Assembly: GCF_000633595.2 (NCBI RefSeq)
Contig: NZ_JIBU02000042.1
Location: 1 to 32,964, forward strand
Length of the DNA: 32,964 nucleotides
Source of the DNA: Clostridium drakei
Lineage (GTDB): Bacteria > Bacillota > Clostridia > Clostridiales > Clostridiaceae
Direction: 5' to 3'
Shown here: one piece after another, positions 8,980 to 16,511 of the stretch
Numbering within the stretch: the first letter of the stretch is position 1
How the letters are laid out: every line of letters starts with the position of its first letter
Position numbers and translations under genes: made by a program
Notes under the pieces: generated by a model
The model's input: only the letters and a program-made list of their open reading frames with translations
The model's database searches: none
What the model was told of the DNA's origin: nothing

Positions 8980-8989
8980 GAGAGAACAT

Positions 8990-10042
8990 ATGGCTAAGTT
9001 ACAAGTAAAAGATATAAATAAAAGGTTTAATGAAACAAAAGTATTAAAAAATATAAATTTTTTCATAGATGATGGTGAAATAATATCTCTTTTAGGTGAA
9101 TCTGGATGTGGAAAAAGTACTACATTAAAAATTATTGCTGGACTTATGGAGCCTGATAGTGGAGATATAATTATAGATAAGTATTCTGTTTTAAATGTAC
9201 CACCAGAAAAACGAAAGATAGTAATTGTATTTCAAGATCATTTGCTATTTCCTCATTTAAACACAGAGGATAATATTGGTTTTGGTCTTAAAATGGCTGG
9301 TGTAAAAAAGCATATTAAAGACAACAAGGTTACAGAAATAATAAATTTATTAAAACTCCAGGGTTTGGAAAAAAGATATCCCAAAGAATTGTCAGGAGGT
9401 CAAAGGCAGAGAGTTGCATTAGGTAGAGCCTTGGCAGTTGAACCTAAAGTTCTTTTGTTAGATGAACCTTTTTCAAGCTTAGACATGAGATTGAGAGATG
9501 AAATGAGAGAACTAGTATTAGATATACAAAAGAGACTTAGAATAACTACTGTTTTGGTTACTCATGATAAAGAGGAAGCTCTAATGATGTCAGATAAAAT
9601 TGCAATAATGATGAATGGAAATATAAAACAGTTTGATACTCCAGAAAATATTTATGAAAAACCTGTAGATCCATTAGTTGCAGATTTTTTAGGAGAAAAA
9701 AATCATATAGCAGGTTATGTTGACAATGGAATATTTCATTGTGAACTTGGAAATTTTCAAATAGAAGTATTTTCTAAAGAAAATGGTGAAATTATGATAA
9801 AGCCAGAAGATATACAGCTTTTATCTAAAAATGAAGAAAGTAACTTTACTGATGTTATACATGGCATTATAAAAAAGAAAAGATACTTAGGAGATAAAAT
9901 TCACTATATAGTTGAAGCTGAAGAAAATGATTTCAAGGTAATATCCAATAAGCATATGAAATTTAATATAGGTGAAAATGTGAAGCTTAATATAAATTTT
10001 TCAAAAGGAATTTTTTATTCAATGACTGACAAAGAAAAGTAA
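8990..10042 (+). CDS. ABC transporter ATP-binding protein, YnjD/PotA-like
   Basis: Complete importer ATPase. Walker A is GESGCGKST (about residue 37), the Q-loop is VFQDHLLFPHL, the signature is LSGGQRQRVALGRAL, Walker B is VLLLDEPFSSLD, and the switch His is in LVTHDKEEAL. About 110 C-terminal residues form a TOBE-type regulatory domain, as in PotA/CysA ATPases. At 350 aa it is longer than E. coli YnjD because of this TOBE tail. It powers the importer formed by the two preceding permeases. AGGAGAG lies just before the ATG. Confidence 0.9.
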   Translation: MAKLQVKDINKRFNETKVLKNINFFIDDGEIISLLGESGCGKSTTLKIIAGLMEPDSGDIIIDKYSVLNVPPEKRKIVIVFQDHLLFPHLNTEDNIGFGLKMAGVKKHIKDNKVTEIINLLKLQGLEKRYPKELSGGQRQRVALGRALAVEPKVLLLDEPFSSLDMRLRDEMRELVLDIQKRLRITTVLVTHDKEEALMMSDKIAIMMNGNIKQFDTPENIYEKPVDPLVADFLGEKNHIAGYVDNGIFHCELGNFQIEVFSKENGEIMIKPEDIQLLSKNEESNFTDVIHGIIKKKRYLGDKIHYIVEAEENDFKVISNKHMKFNIGENVKLNINFSKGIFYSMTDKEK

Positions 10043-10100
10043 TTATTTAAACTTTAATTTTCATAATGAAGATTGAAAAATGTTAATGATGGTGATGATT

Positions 10101-10775
10101 ATGGTATCGATTATAATTCCTGTATTAAATGAAGAGAAAAATATTGAAAAAAGTTTGATTCAATTTAATAGATTGAAGGGTGATAAAGAAATTATTGTAG
10201 TAGATGGTGGAAGTAATGACAATACAAGACAGATTGCAAAGAGATTTGCTAAGGTAGTCTTAAGTGAAAAAGGAAGAGCAAATCAGATGAATAAAGGTGC
10301 TGCAAAGACCAGAGGAAATATACTTTGGTTTGTTCATTTAGATTCAATTATTAGTGAGGCTTCTATTGAAAAAATTCAGCTAGCTATAGATGAAAAATAT
10401 GTTGGTGGAGGATTTTCATTAAAGTTTTATGATTATGATACATTGTTTATGAAGTATATATCAACAACTTCCAATCTCAGAGCTAAATATTTAGGATTGT
10501 ACTTTGGTGATCAAGGGATTTTTATTAGAAGAGATGTATTTGAAGGAATAGGAGGATATCCTAGGCAAGAGATAATGGAAGATTGGGAACTTTCACTTTT
10601 GATGAAAAAGATGGGTAAACTAAAACTTATTAATACCACCATAGGTACTTCAGCTAGAAGATTTAAAAATGGAGGACAATTAAAAACCCATTTATTGATG
10701 CATAAAATAAAATTATTATACTTGTTAGGAACACCTACAGATAAATTAGCTAAAATTTATAAGGATGTGAGATAA
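10101..10775 (+). CDS. TIGR04283-type family 2 glycosyltransferase (rSAM/selenodomain-associated transferase 2)
   Basis: GT-A fold glycosyltransferase. The N-terminal VSIIIPVLNEEKNIE and VDGGSNDNT bind the nucleotide-sugar. GRANQMNKGAAKTRG, WFVHLDS (in place of the DxD-type FLHAD), FGDQGIFIRR, IMEDWELSLLMKKMG and TSARRFKNGG are the landmark motifs of TIGR04283. Family members are encoded beside TIGR04282 proteins, as here; acceptor and sugar are unknown. Several ATGs crowd the 5' end. The one at 10101 is preferred because GGTGA lies 5 nt before it and it matches the usual family N-terminus; an ATG at 10080 would add seven residues. The gap to the ATPase gene is about 58 bp with no terminator seen. 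Confidence 0.85.
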   Translation: MVSIIIPVLNEEKNIEKSLIQFNRLKGDKEIIVVDGGSNDNTRQIAKRFAKVVLSEKGRANQMNKGAAKTRGNILWFVHLDSIISEASIEKIQLAIDEKYVGGGFSLKFYDYDTLFMKYISTTSNLRAKYLGLYFGDQGIFIRRDVFEGIGGYPRQEIMEDWELSLLMKKMGKLKLINTTIGTSARRFKNGGQLKTHLLMHKIKLLYLLGTPTDKLAKIYKDVR

Positions 10776-10779
10776 AGTA

Positions 10780-11484
10780 ATGAATGCTCTTATACTTATG
10801 ACTAGAGTGCCAATTGCAGGCATGACAAAGACACGATTAATGAAAATTTTTACAGGCACAGAATGTGCACAGCTACAGAAATGCTTTCTTTTGGACTTAT
10901 TTAAAATGCTTAATAAGATTAGAAAAACAGTAGATATATACATAACTTACACTCCCGAAAAATCCTTTTGTTTAATAGACCATATTATTCCAAGCTTTAT
11001 AGATAGTTTTCCACAAGAAGGAGATGATTTAGGAGATAGGATGAATAATGCAATTGAAAAACTTTTAAATAAGGGATATTCAAAGGTAATATTAATTGGA
11101 TCGGATATACCATCTCTTCAACCTGAAGATATTAGTAAAGCTTATGATGAGCTTGAAAATAATGATATTTGCTTGGGACCAACTAATGATGGTGGTTATT
11201 ATTTAATTGGCATGAAAAAAAACTGTAAGGAGATTTTTAATAATAATTTGAAGTGGGGAAATAAGTCTGTATTTGAAGCTACTTTAGCAATAGCTAATAA
11301 CTTAAGATATAATGTAGGTCTTACAACAAAGCTTAATGATATAGATGAAAAAGAAGATATTGAAGATCTTATTAAAAGAGTAAAAAGAGGAGAATTTAAT
11401 ACAAAGCTATTACCTTATAATACAGTAAACTTTATAGAAAATAAATGGGGAGATGTTCCTAGTGCTAAAAGATATATTAAATAA
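10780..11484 (+). CDS. TIGR04282/DUF2064 transferase (rSAM/selenodomain-associated transferase 1)
   Basis: A GT-A-like nucleotidyl/glycosyl transferase. LILMTRVPIAGMTKTRL is the nucleotide-binding loop, LIGSDIPSLQPEDI carries the metal-binding Asp, and GPTNDGGYYLIGMK is the family signature. The group is related to molybdenum-cofactor and cobalamin guanylyltransferase-like folds, so an NTP-sugar-forming or sugar-transfer role is likely but unproven. It begins 4 bp after the TIGR04283 gene, and the two families are recurrent partners. No radical-SAM/selenodomain gene is present in this window. The start at 10780 is the first ATG of the frame; only a weak AAGGATGTGAG precedes it. Confidence 0.85.
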   Translation: MNALILMTRVPIAGMTKTRLMKIFTGTECAQLQKCFLLDLFKMLNKIRKTVDIYITYTPEKSFCLIDHIIPSFIDSFPQEGDDLGDRMNNAIEKLLNKGYSKVILIGSDIPSLQPEDISKAYDELENNDICLGPTNDGGYYLIGMKKNCKEIFNNNLKWGNKSVFEATLAIANNLRYNVGLTTKLNDIDEKEDIEDLIKRVKRGEFNTKLLPYNTVNFIENKWGDVPSAKRYIK

Positions 11485-12460
11485 TAAAATTTATGACTAT
11501 TTAAAATACAGCAATTTAAATGAAAAACTTAATATTGGAGAAGATTATAATGTAAAGTTTTTAGCTCAAGGAGAATATAATATTAATTTTGCACTTGAAG
11601 GCTCTAATAAAAAGTATGTTTTTAGAGTAAATACGGGCAGTCAGCTTGGATTAGAAAACCAAATAAAATATGAGTATGAAGCTTTAAAAAATTTGGAGGC
11701 AAGCAGTGTAACACCAAAGGTTTATTATTTAGATGATAGTAAAAAAGATTTGGATTATGGAATATTAGTAATGGAATTTCTTGAAGGAAAGCCCTTACGA
11801 TATGATAAAGACTTAAATTCTGCAGCAAAAATATTTGCTAAGATACATTCTATAGATGCAAATGGAAATGGTCTTAAGAATTTTATTGTAGAAGATAATA
11901 TATTTTCTGCAAGAATAAATGAATCTCAAAAATTACTTAGAGACTTTTTTCAATCTTCTAAAATACCTTTGTATCTTAAAAATTTTTTTGATATATTTAT
12001 TAATTGGGCTGAAAAAAATAGGTATGAAGAAAAATATTTTTTAGAAAATAAGTGGCATGTTATCAATAACACTGAAGTGAATTCTGGTAATTTTATAATT
12101 GGAAAAGAAAAGTCTTACCTTATAGATTGGGAGAAGCCTGTAATAAGTGATCCTTGCCAGGATTTAACACAATTTTTAGCACCAACTACTACTTTGTGGA
12201 AAACAGATCGTATATTAAAAGAAGAAGAAAAAGAAGAATTTTTTAAAGTATATATAAGTAATTTAAAAGATAATAGTATAAGAGAAAGAGTGAACCTATA
12301 TACTCCATTTCTTTATTTAAGAGCGTTATCTTGGTGTGCATATGCATATTTGGAATACCAAAAGGAAGATAAGGAAATTAAAAATATGGATACTTATAAT
12401 AAAATAAAAGAATATTTAGATTTAGATTTTATGAAAGACTTATTAAAAAATTATTTTTAA
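11462..12460 (+). CDS. APH/choline-kinase-fold phosphotransferase with altered catalytic loop
   Basis: Features of the aminoglycoside phosphotransferase/choline kinase fold: the glycine-poor nucleotide loop FLAQGEYNINFAL followed by KYVFRVNTGSQ, the hinge ILVMEFLEGKPL, and the C-lobe metal-binding LIDWEKPVISDPCQDL. The catalytic loop, normally HGDLxxxN, reads NNTEVNSGN, placing Glu where the base Asp is expected. It may phosphorylate an alcohol on a small molecule or lipid head group, or bind without catalysis. It overlaps the preceding gene: an ATG at 11453 would sit immediately behind GGGGAG, while the GTG at 11462 has it 9 nt upstream, so I choose the GTG. It is translationally coupled within the cluster. 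Confidence 0.75.
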   Translation: MLKDILNNKIYDYLKYSNLNEKLNIGEDYNVKFLAQGEYNINFALEGSNKKYVFRVNTGSQLGLENQIKYEYEALKNLEASSVTPKVYYLDDSKKDLDYGILVMEFLEGKPLRYDKDLNSAAKIFAKIHSIDANGNGLKNFIVEDNIFSARINESQKLLRDFFQSSKIPLYLKNFFDIFINWAEKNRYEEKYFLENKWHVINNTEVNSGNFIIGKEKSYLIDWEKPVISDPCQDLTQFLAPTTTLWKTDRILKEEEKEEFFKVYISNLKDNSIRERVNLYTPFLYLRALSWCAYAYLEYQKEDKEIKNMDTYNKIKEYLDLDFMKDLLKNYF

Positions 12461-12528
12461 CTAAAATGGAAATAAATTTTAATAATATAGAGTGTATATT
12501 AAAATAGATACAAAATCTGGGAGGCCGT

Positions 12529-13671
12529 ATGAGTAAATTTACATATTCAGATGATTTTAATAATAAAGCTAAAGAGTTTTCAGAAAGCTGTATTAACTGT
12601 AAAGCTTGTGTTAAAGAATGTGAAATGCTAAGCAATTTTAAAATTAATCCTAAGAAGTTTTTTGATATAGATATAAATAGGGTAAATACTGATCCCAATA
12701 TTCCATATTCTTGTAATACTTGTGGTACTTGTACTAAGGTATGTCCAAAAGGATTAAAGCTTGAAGAATTATTTGTTGATATGAGAAAAGAACATATAAG
12801 GCATAACGAAGGAATATCCCCAATTAAGGGACATAAAAGTATAGAATTTCATCAAGCCTTTAGCTTTTCTAAAATGTTTAATACTTCCATACCAGATATA
12901 AAGGCAGGGTATACAAAAAGGGTATTTATTCCAGGCTGCAGCTTATCATCGTACAGGCCGGAACTTGTAGGAAAAACCTTAGAATATTTGCAGGAAAAAC
13001 TTCCTGGAACAGGTGCAATATTAAAATGTTGTGGTAAACCAACATTATCATTAGGACAAGAAGAAAAGTTTCATCAAAGGTATTCAGAACTTCAGGAGGA
13101 GATTGATAAACTTGGTGCTGAAGAAGTAATAACTGCTTGTGAAAATTGTTATAGTACAATGTCTCAATTTAGTCCTAAACAAAAAGTAAGATCTCTATGG
13201 ACTGTTATTCCTGAACTAGGACTATATGATGAAATGAAAGGAAAAGGTAAAAATAGTAATATTACTTTCAGTGTTCATGATGCATGTCCTACAAGAAATA
13301 ATTCAGATATACATGAAGGTGTAAGGTGGATTATAAATGAATTGGGATATAAGTTTAAAGAAACAGAGTATTCTAGAGAAAATACTAGATGCTGTGGTTT
13401 TGGAGGAATGGTTGTACCTGCAAATCCCAAACTTTCTCAAGAAGTTATAAAGAAAAGTGCAGGAAATTTAGGAGATTATGTAATAACGTATTGTGCAAGC
13501 TGCAGGGAAGCTATGGCTATTGGTGGAAAAAGATCTTTTCACATACTGGATTTAATGTTTGATGATAATTATACTACTAATTCAGATATACCAATTTTAA
13601 AGAAAAGTTTTTTACAGAATTGGACATCAAGATATAAATGTAAACAAATTTTGGAACACAAAGGAAATTAA
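12529..13671 (+). CDS. (Fe-S)-binding oxidoreductase with two 4Fe-4S sites and CCG domains
   Basis: HdrD/GlpC-like electron-transfer protein. The N-terminus holds two ferredoxin motifs: C21-x2-C24-x2-C27-x3-C31 and C62-x2-C65-x2-C68-x3-C72. Two cysteine-rich CCG domains follow, with CCGKP / CENCYS and CCGFGG / CASC, which in heterodisulfide reductase bind a non-cubane cluster. Family members transfer electrons between ferredoxin-like carriers and membrane or organic substrates. Cytosolic or peripheral; no membrane segment is visible. Strong GGGAGG before the ATG at 12529; 68 bp after the kinase-like gene. Its presence brings redox chemistry to a cluster otherwise made of transport and transferase genes. 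The partner and substrate are unknown. Confidence 0.85.
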   Translation: MSKFTYSDDFNNKAKEFSESCINCKACVKECEMLSNFKINPKKFFDIDINRVNTDPNIPYSCNTCGTCTKVCPKGLKLEELFVDMRKEHIRHNEGISPIKGHKSIEFHQAFSFSKMFNTSIPDIKAGYTKRVFIPGCSLSSYRPELVGKTLEYLQEKLPGTGAILKCCGKPTLSLGQEEKFHQRYSELQEEIDKLGAEEVITACENCYSTMSQFSPKQKVRSLWTVIPELGLYDEMKGKGKNSNITFSVHDACPTRNNSDIHEGVRWIINELGYKFKETEYSRENTRCCGFGGMVVPANPKLSQEVIKKSAGNLGDYVITYCASCREAMAIGGKRSFHILDLMFDDNYTTNSDIPILKKSFLQNWTSRYKCKQILEHKGN

Positions 13672-13686
13672 TTTTGGAGTTATTTT

Positions 13687-13709
13687 AACTATAATTTTTA
13701 TTTATAGTT
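13687..13709. other. AT-rich hairpin between Fe-S protein and TVP38 genes
   Basis: AACTATAA and TTATAGTT form an 8-bp stem around a 6-7 nt loop, without a following T-run. It is a weak terminator or a leader structure at best. Confidence 0.3.
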
Positions 13710-13736
13710 GGACAAATGTGTATAGTTTTTTTGTAT

Positions 13737-13765
13737 TTGAAAGAAATAAGAATTTTCTGTAGAAT
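13737..13765 (+). promoter_or_regulatory. Internal promoter before the TVP38-YdjY-TVP38 genes
   Basis: TTGAAA (13737-13742), a 17-nt spacer and TAGAAT (13760-13765), followed by AGGAGG and the start at 13794. It would let the membrane genes be expressed apart from the upstream importer and transferases. Confidence 0.6.
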
Positions 13766-13793
13766 GGGGTTGGATAATTAGATAGGAGGATTA

Positions 13794-14477
13794 ATGATGC
13801 ACAAAATTAATAAAAAATATATTGGCATAGCTTTAATGGCTATAATAATTGTTTTAGTAATGTATTTGTGTAAATCATCAAGAGCATTGGAAAATTGCAC
13901 TCCACAGAGTATGAAAAATTATATTAGCTCTTTTGGAATGCTTGCTCCTATTATCTACATAATTATGTTTACTATAATTCCTCTGACACTATTTCCAGAT
14001 GCAGTTTTAGCAATAGCAGGGGGGATGATTTTTGGTGTAGGTATAGGAACGCTTTATACTATTATTGGAGCTGTATGTGGAGGAACGTTATCGTTTTTTA
14101 TTTCAAGAATATTTGGAAGAGGATTGGTTGAAAAGCTTATCAAAGGTAAGGCGGAATGGTTTGAAGATGGTATTGAAAAGAAAGGTTTTTTATTTATACT
14201 TATATTAAGACTTGTACCTTTGGTGCCTTTTGATGTAATAAGTTATGGTGCAGGACTTTCAAAGATAAAGTATAAAGATTTTGCATTTGCTACATTTATT
14301 GGCATAGTTCCAGGAGTTTGGGTGTATACAAATTTAGGAGATAAATCAGGAAACGTATTTTCATTAGAATTTTTTGGAGCAGTAATAGTATTAGTATTGC
14401 TTACGATATTTTCTTATTTTATGAAAAAGAAAATATCAATTAAAGGTTTAAAAAGTAAAGCAAATGGTCAAAATTAG
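13794..14477 (+). CDS. TVP38/TMEM64 (DedA-like, VTT-domain) membrane protein, YdjX/YdjZ type
   Basis: An integral membrane protein of 227 residues with an N-terminal helix and a VTT/SNARE-associated domain at about residues 60-195. The landmarks are FPDAVLAIAGGMIFGVGIG (first re-entrant loop), FISRIFGRGLVEKL and LRLVPLVPFDVISYGAGLSKI (second loop with the conserved Arg and Pro), then a final helix and basic tail. VTT/DedA relatives move or scramble lipids or lipid-linked sugars across membranes, or act as proton-coupled transporters. AGGAGG precedes paired ATG codons at 13794 and 13797, and either could be used. In E. coli the equivalent ydjX lies beside ydjY and ydjZ, as here. Confidence 0.85.
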   Translation: MMHKINKKYIGIALMAIIIVLVMYLCKSSRALENCTPQSMKNYISSFGMLAPIIYIIMFTIIPLTLFPDAVLAIAGGMIFGVGIGTLYTIIGAVCGGTLSFFISRIFGRGLVEKLIKGKAEWFEDGIEKKGFLFILILRLVPLVPFDVISYGAGLSKIKYKDFAFATFIGIVPGVWVYTNLGDKSGNVFSLEFFGAVIVLVLLTIFSYFMKKKISIKGLKSKANGQN

Positions 14478-14568
14478 TAAATATCAATGAGAAATAATTT
14501 TAAGTTAATTAATTAGAATAAGTGAGCATATTAAAGAAATTTAAGGATTATAATGGGAGGAACAAAAA

Positions 14569-15249
14569 ATGAAAAAAATTATATCAATTGCCGCTTCAAT
14601 ATTGCTTCTCGGAATGGTGTTAGCAGGATGTTCAAATAAACAGCAGCAGTCACAAGAAAGTAAACCATCAACGAAGGAAGAAACAATGACTGTTAATAAA
14701 GACAAGAAGGAAATAAAAATGCAGGCAGAAGTGAATGGAAAGTATTTCACAGAAGGTACAAGACATGCAGTAGTATATAAGGGTGGTAAAAATGGAGAAA
14801 AATCTATACTAAGAGGATTAGCTGATGAGAAAAAATTCTATGAAGCAATGATGTCATTAGGAGCAAAGCCAGGAAACAATTTAACTGCTGAAGATATGAA
14901 AAAAGGAGCAAAGAGCATAGAAGGTTCAAAGGTTAACGTTTTTGTTACATGGGATGGTCTTGGAAAAGAGATACCATTTGGCGATGTAATCAAATCAACT
15001 GATTATAAGGGGAATGATTTACCATTAAGAGCAATGGATTTTAGATTTGGTGGAAATATTGATAGAGCAAATAAAAATAACACAGGATGTGTGCTATGTC
15101 TAGACAGTTGTGCTACAGGAATTGTAAGTAATGCAGCTTATAAAGCAGGTGAAGTTGAAGCTTTAAAAAATGTAAAATTTTATGGTAAAAAGGATGTACT
15201 TCCTAAAGATGGAACCAAGGTAACTGTAATATTTAGACTAGCTGAGTAA
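14569..15249 (+). CDS. YdjY-like lipoprotein with CxxCxxxC motif
   Basis: A lipoprotein signal ends at C21 (MVLAGC), then a Gln/Ser/Lys/Glu-rich linker to about residue 50, then a domain of about 175 residues. The segment NTGCVLCLDSCATGIVSN (C174-x2-C177-x3-C181) is the mark of the E. coli YdjY family, sometimes called ferredoxin-like because of these cysteines. Three Cys alone do not prove an Fe-S cluster; a metal or redox thiol site is equally possible. It sits on the outer face of the membrane between two TVP38 proteins, in the ydjX-ydjY-ydjZ order. GGGAGG precedes the ATG. A terminator-like hairpin follows before the next gene. Confidence 0.8.
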   Translation: MKKIISIAASILLLGMVLAGCSNKQQQSQESKPSTKEETMTVNKDKKEIKMQAEVNGKYFTEGTRHAVVYKGGKNGEKSILRGLADEKKFYEAMMSLGAKPGNNLTAEDMKKGAKSIEGSKVNVFVTWDGLGKEIPFGDVIKSTDYKGNDLPLRAMDFRFGGNIDRANKNNTGCVLCLDSCATGIVSNAAYKAGEVEALKNVKFYGKKDVLPKDGTKVTVIFRLAE

Positions 15250-15261
15250 TGTTAATTAGAG

Positions 15262-15297
15262 GGGTACGGAAGAATACTTCCGTATCCTTTATTTTTA
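15262..15297 (+). terminator. Intercistronic terminator or attenuator between YdjY and TVP38 genes
   Basis: An 11-bp stem, GGGTACGGAAG (15262-15272) with CTTCCGTATCC (15277-15287, one G-U pair), has an AATA loop and is followed by TTTATTTTT. The ribosome site of the next gene starts right after the T-run, so it probably sets the ratio of the two products. Confidence 0.8.
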
Positions 15298-15309
15298 GGA
15301 GGAAGCAAT

Positions 15310-16413
15310 ATGAAAATCTTTAGATTACTATATAATAGTTTCATATGGGGCATGCTTATTTCTATTTTAACTTTTCAAAATGAATGGCTTGAAATGAGAA
15401 TAAATACAGGTATTTTTATTCCTATAACCATGTTATTAAGTTTAATTGTTGCAATGCTAATTAAGAAGTTTAGTAAGTCACATATATTACAATTAAATTT
15501 AATTAGTACAACTTTAAATGTTTTAGTTTGTACTACTATATCCATAATAGTTTTAGGTAAGGAAAGAATACAAGTTGTTCCTGCCGCTATTATAAGAGAA
15601 GGAATAAAAGAATCTAATATAAATTTTTCTAGTATAAATATAGCATTATTGACTTTTTTAATATTTGGACTTATTTTATGTTTTTTTGAGAGAGGTGGGA
15701 TTAAAGTGAAAAATGTGTTTAAAGGAAACATAATGAAAATTTTTTGCATTTTTATAGTTATTTGCTTATATGTTTTTGTGCCACCAATAAAATATAACGT
15801 GAATCAGGCAATTTCCGTATTGAAAAATGTAGATGTTAAATCAGCAAGAGAATATATACTTAGCTTTGGAATTTGGGCACCAGTCGTTTCTTTTTTACTA
15901 ATGATATTACAATCCGTAATTGCACCGCTTCCAGCATTTATAATAACATTTGCTAATGCAGGACTTTTTGGATGGGTTAAAGGAGCAATGTTATCATGGT
16001 CAAGCGCTATGGCAGGAGCTGCATTATGTTATTATATTGCAAGAATTTTAGGAAGAGATGTAGTGGAAAAGCTTACAAGTAGAACAGCTTTAAAAAAGAT
16101 TGATGAGTTTTTTGAAAGGTACGGTAAATATGCAGTTCTAATTGCCAGACTACTGCCTTTCATATCTTTTGATATAGTTAGTTATGCTGCAGGTTTAACA
16201 TCTATGAGTTTTTGGTCATTCTTTGTGGCAACAGGTATAGGACAGCTTCCTGCAACTATTATATATTCTTATATAGGAGGAATGTTAACAGGTACAGTAA
16301 AAACATTTGTAATTGGTCTTTTAATGTTATTTGCATTAAGTGCATTAATTGTTTTGGTTAAAAAAATGTGGAATGATAAGAAAAAAGCTAATAATAAAAT
16401 TAAAGAAATTTAA
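15310..16413 (+). CDS. TVP38/TMEM64 membrane protein with extra N-terminal membrane domain, YdjZ-like
   Basis: The C-terminal 215 or so residues are a full VTT domain: APLPAFIITFANAGLFGWVKG, CYYIARILGRDVVEKL and IARLLPFISFDIVSYAAGLTSM, ending in a helix and a basic tail. In front lie about 130 residues with roughly four more hydrophobic segments, which typical 200-230 aa TVP38 proteins lack and which I do not recognise. At the junction an in-frame GTG (15706, codon 133) has AGAGGTGG 7 nt upstream, so a VTT-only form could be made by internal initiation. The full-length ATG at 15310 has AGGAGG and is the main start. It likely acts with the VTT protein at 13794 and the YdjY lipoprotein between them. 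Confidence 0.85.
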   Translation: MKIFRLLYNSFIWGMLISILTFQNEWLEMRINTGIFIPITMLLSLIVAMLIKKFSKSHILQLNLISTTLNVLVCTTISIIVLGKERIQVVPAAIIREGIKESNINFSSINIALLTFLIFGLILCFFERGGIKVKNVFKGNIMKIFCIFIVICLYVFVPPIKYNVNQAISVLKNVDVKSAREYILSFGIWAPVVSFLLMILQSVIAPLPAFIITFANAGLFGWVKGAMLSWSSAMAGAALCYYIARILGRDVVEKLTSRTALKKIDEFFERYGKYAVLIARLLPFISFDIVSYAAGLTSMSFWSFFVATGIGQLPATIIYSYIGGMLTGTVKTFVIGLLMLFALSALIVLVKKMWNDKKKANNKIKEI

Positions 16414-16475
16414 AATCAATGAATATTACTAATTGAAATATTCAAGTTAAAAGTTGTAATTTCAGTTGATGAAAT

Positions 16476-16504
16476 AAAGCAGACATTTTAAAAATGTCTG
16501 CTTT
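16476..16504. terminator. Bidirectional terminator between the ydj-like genes and cooS
   Basis: A 13-bp perfect stem, AAAGCAGACATTT (16476-16488) with AAATGTCTGCTTT (16492-16504), has a 3-nt loop. T-rich DNA lies on the plus-strand exit and A-rich DNA on the other, so it serves both convergent units. Confidence 0.85.
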
Positions 16505-16511
16505 GAAATTT

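Noticed and set aside
13687-13709. Rho-independent terminator after the Fe-S protein gene
   Set aside because: The 8-bp stem is A/T only and there is no T-run after it; recorded as a weak hairpin only.
15375-15749. Minus-strand open frame of 124 codons
   Set aside because: It lies wholly inside the N-terminal part of the TVP38 gene, has no ribosome site and no recognisable protein features; it mirrors the hydrophobic codons of the other strand.
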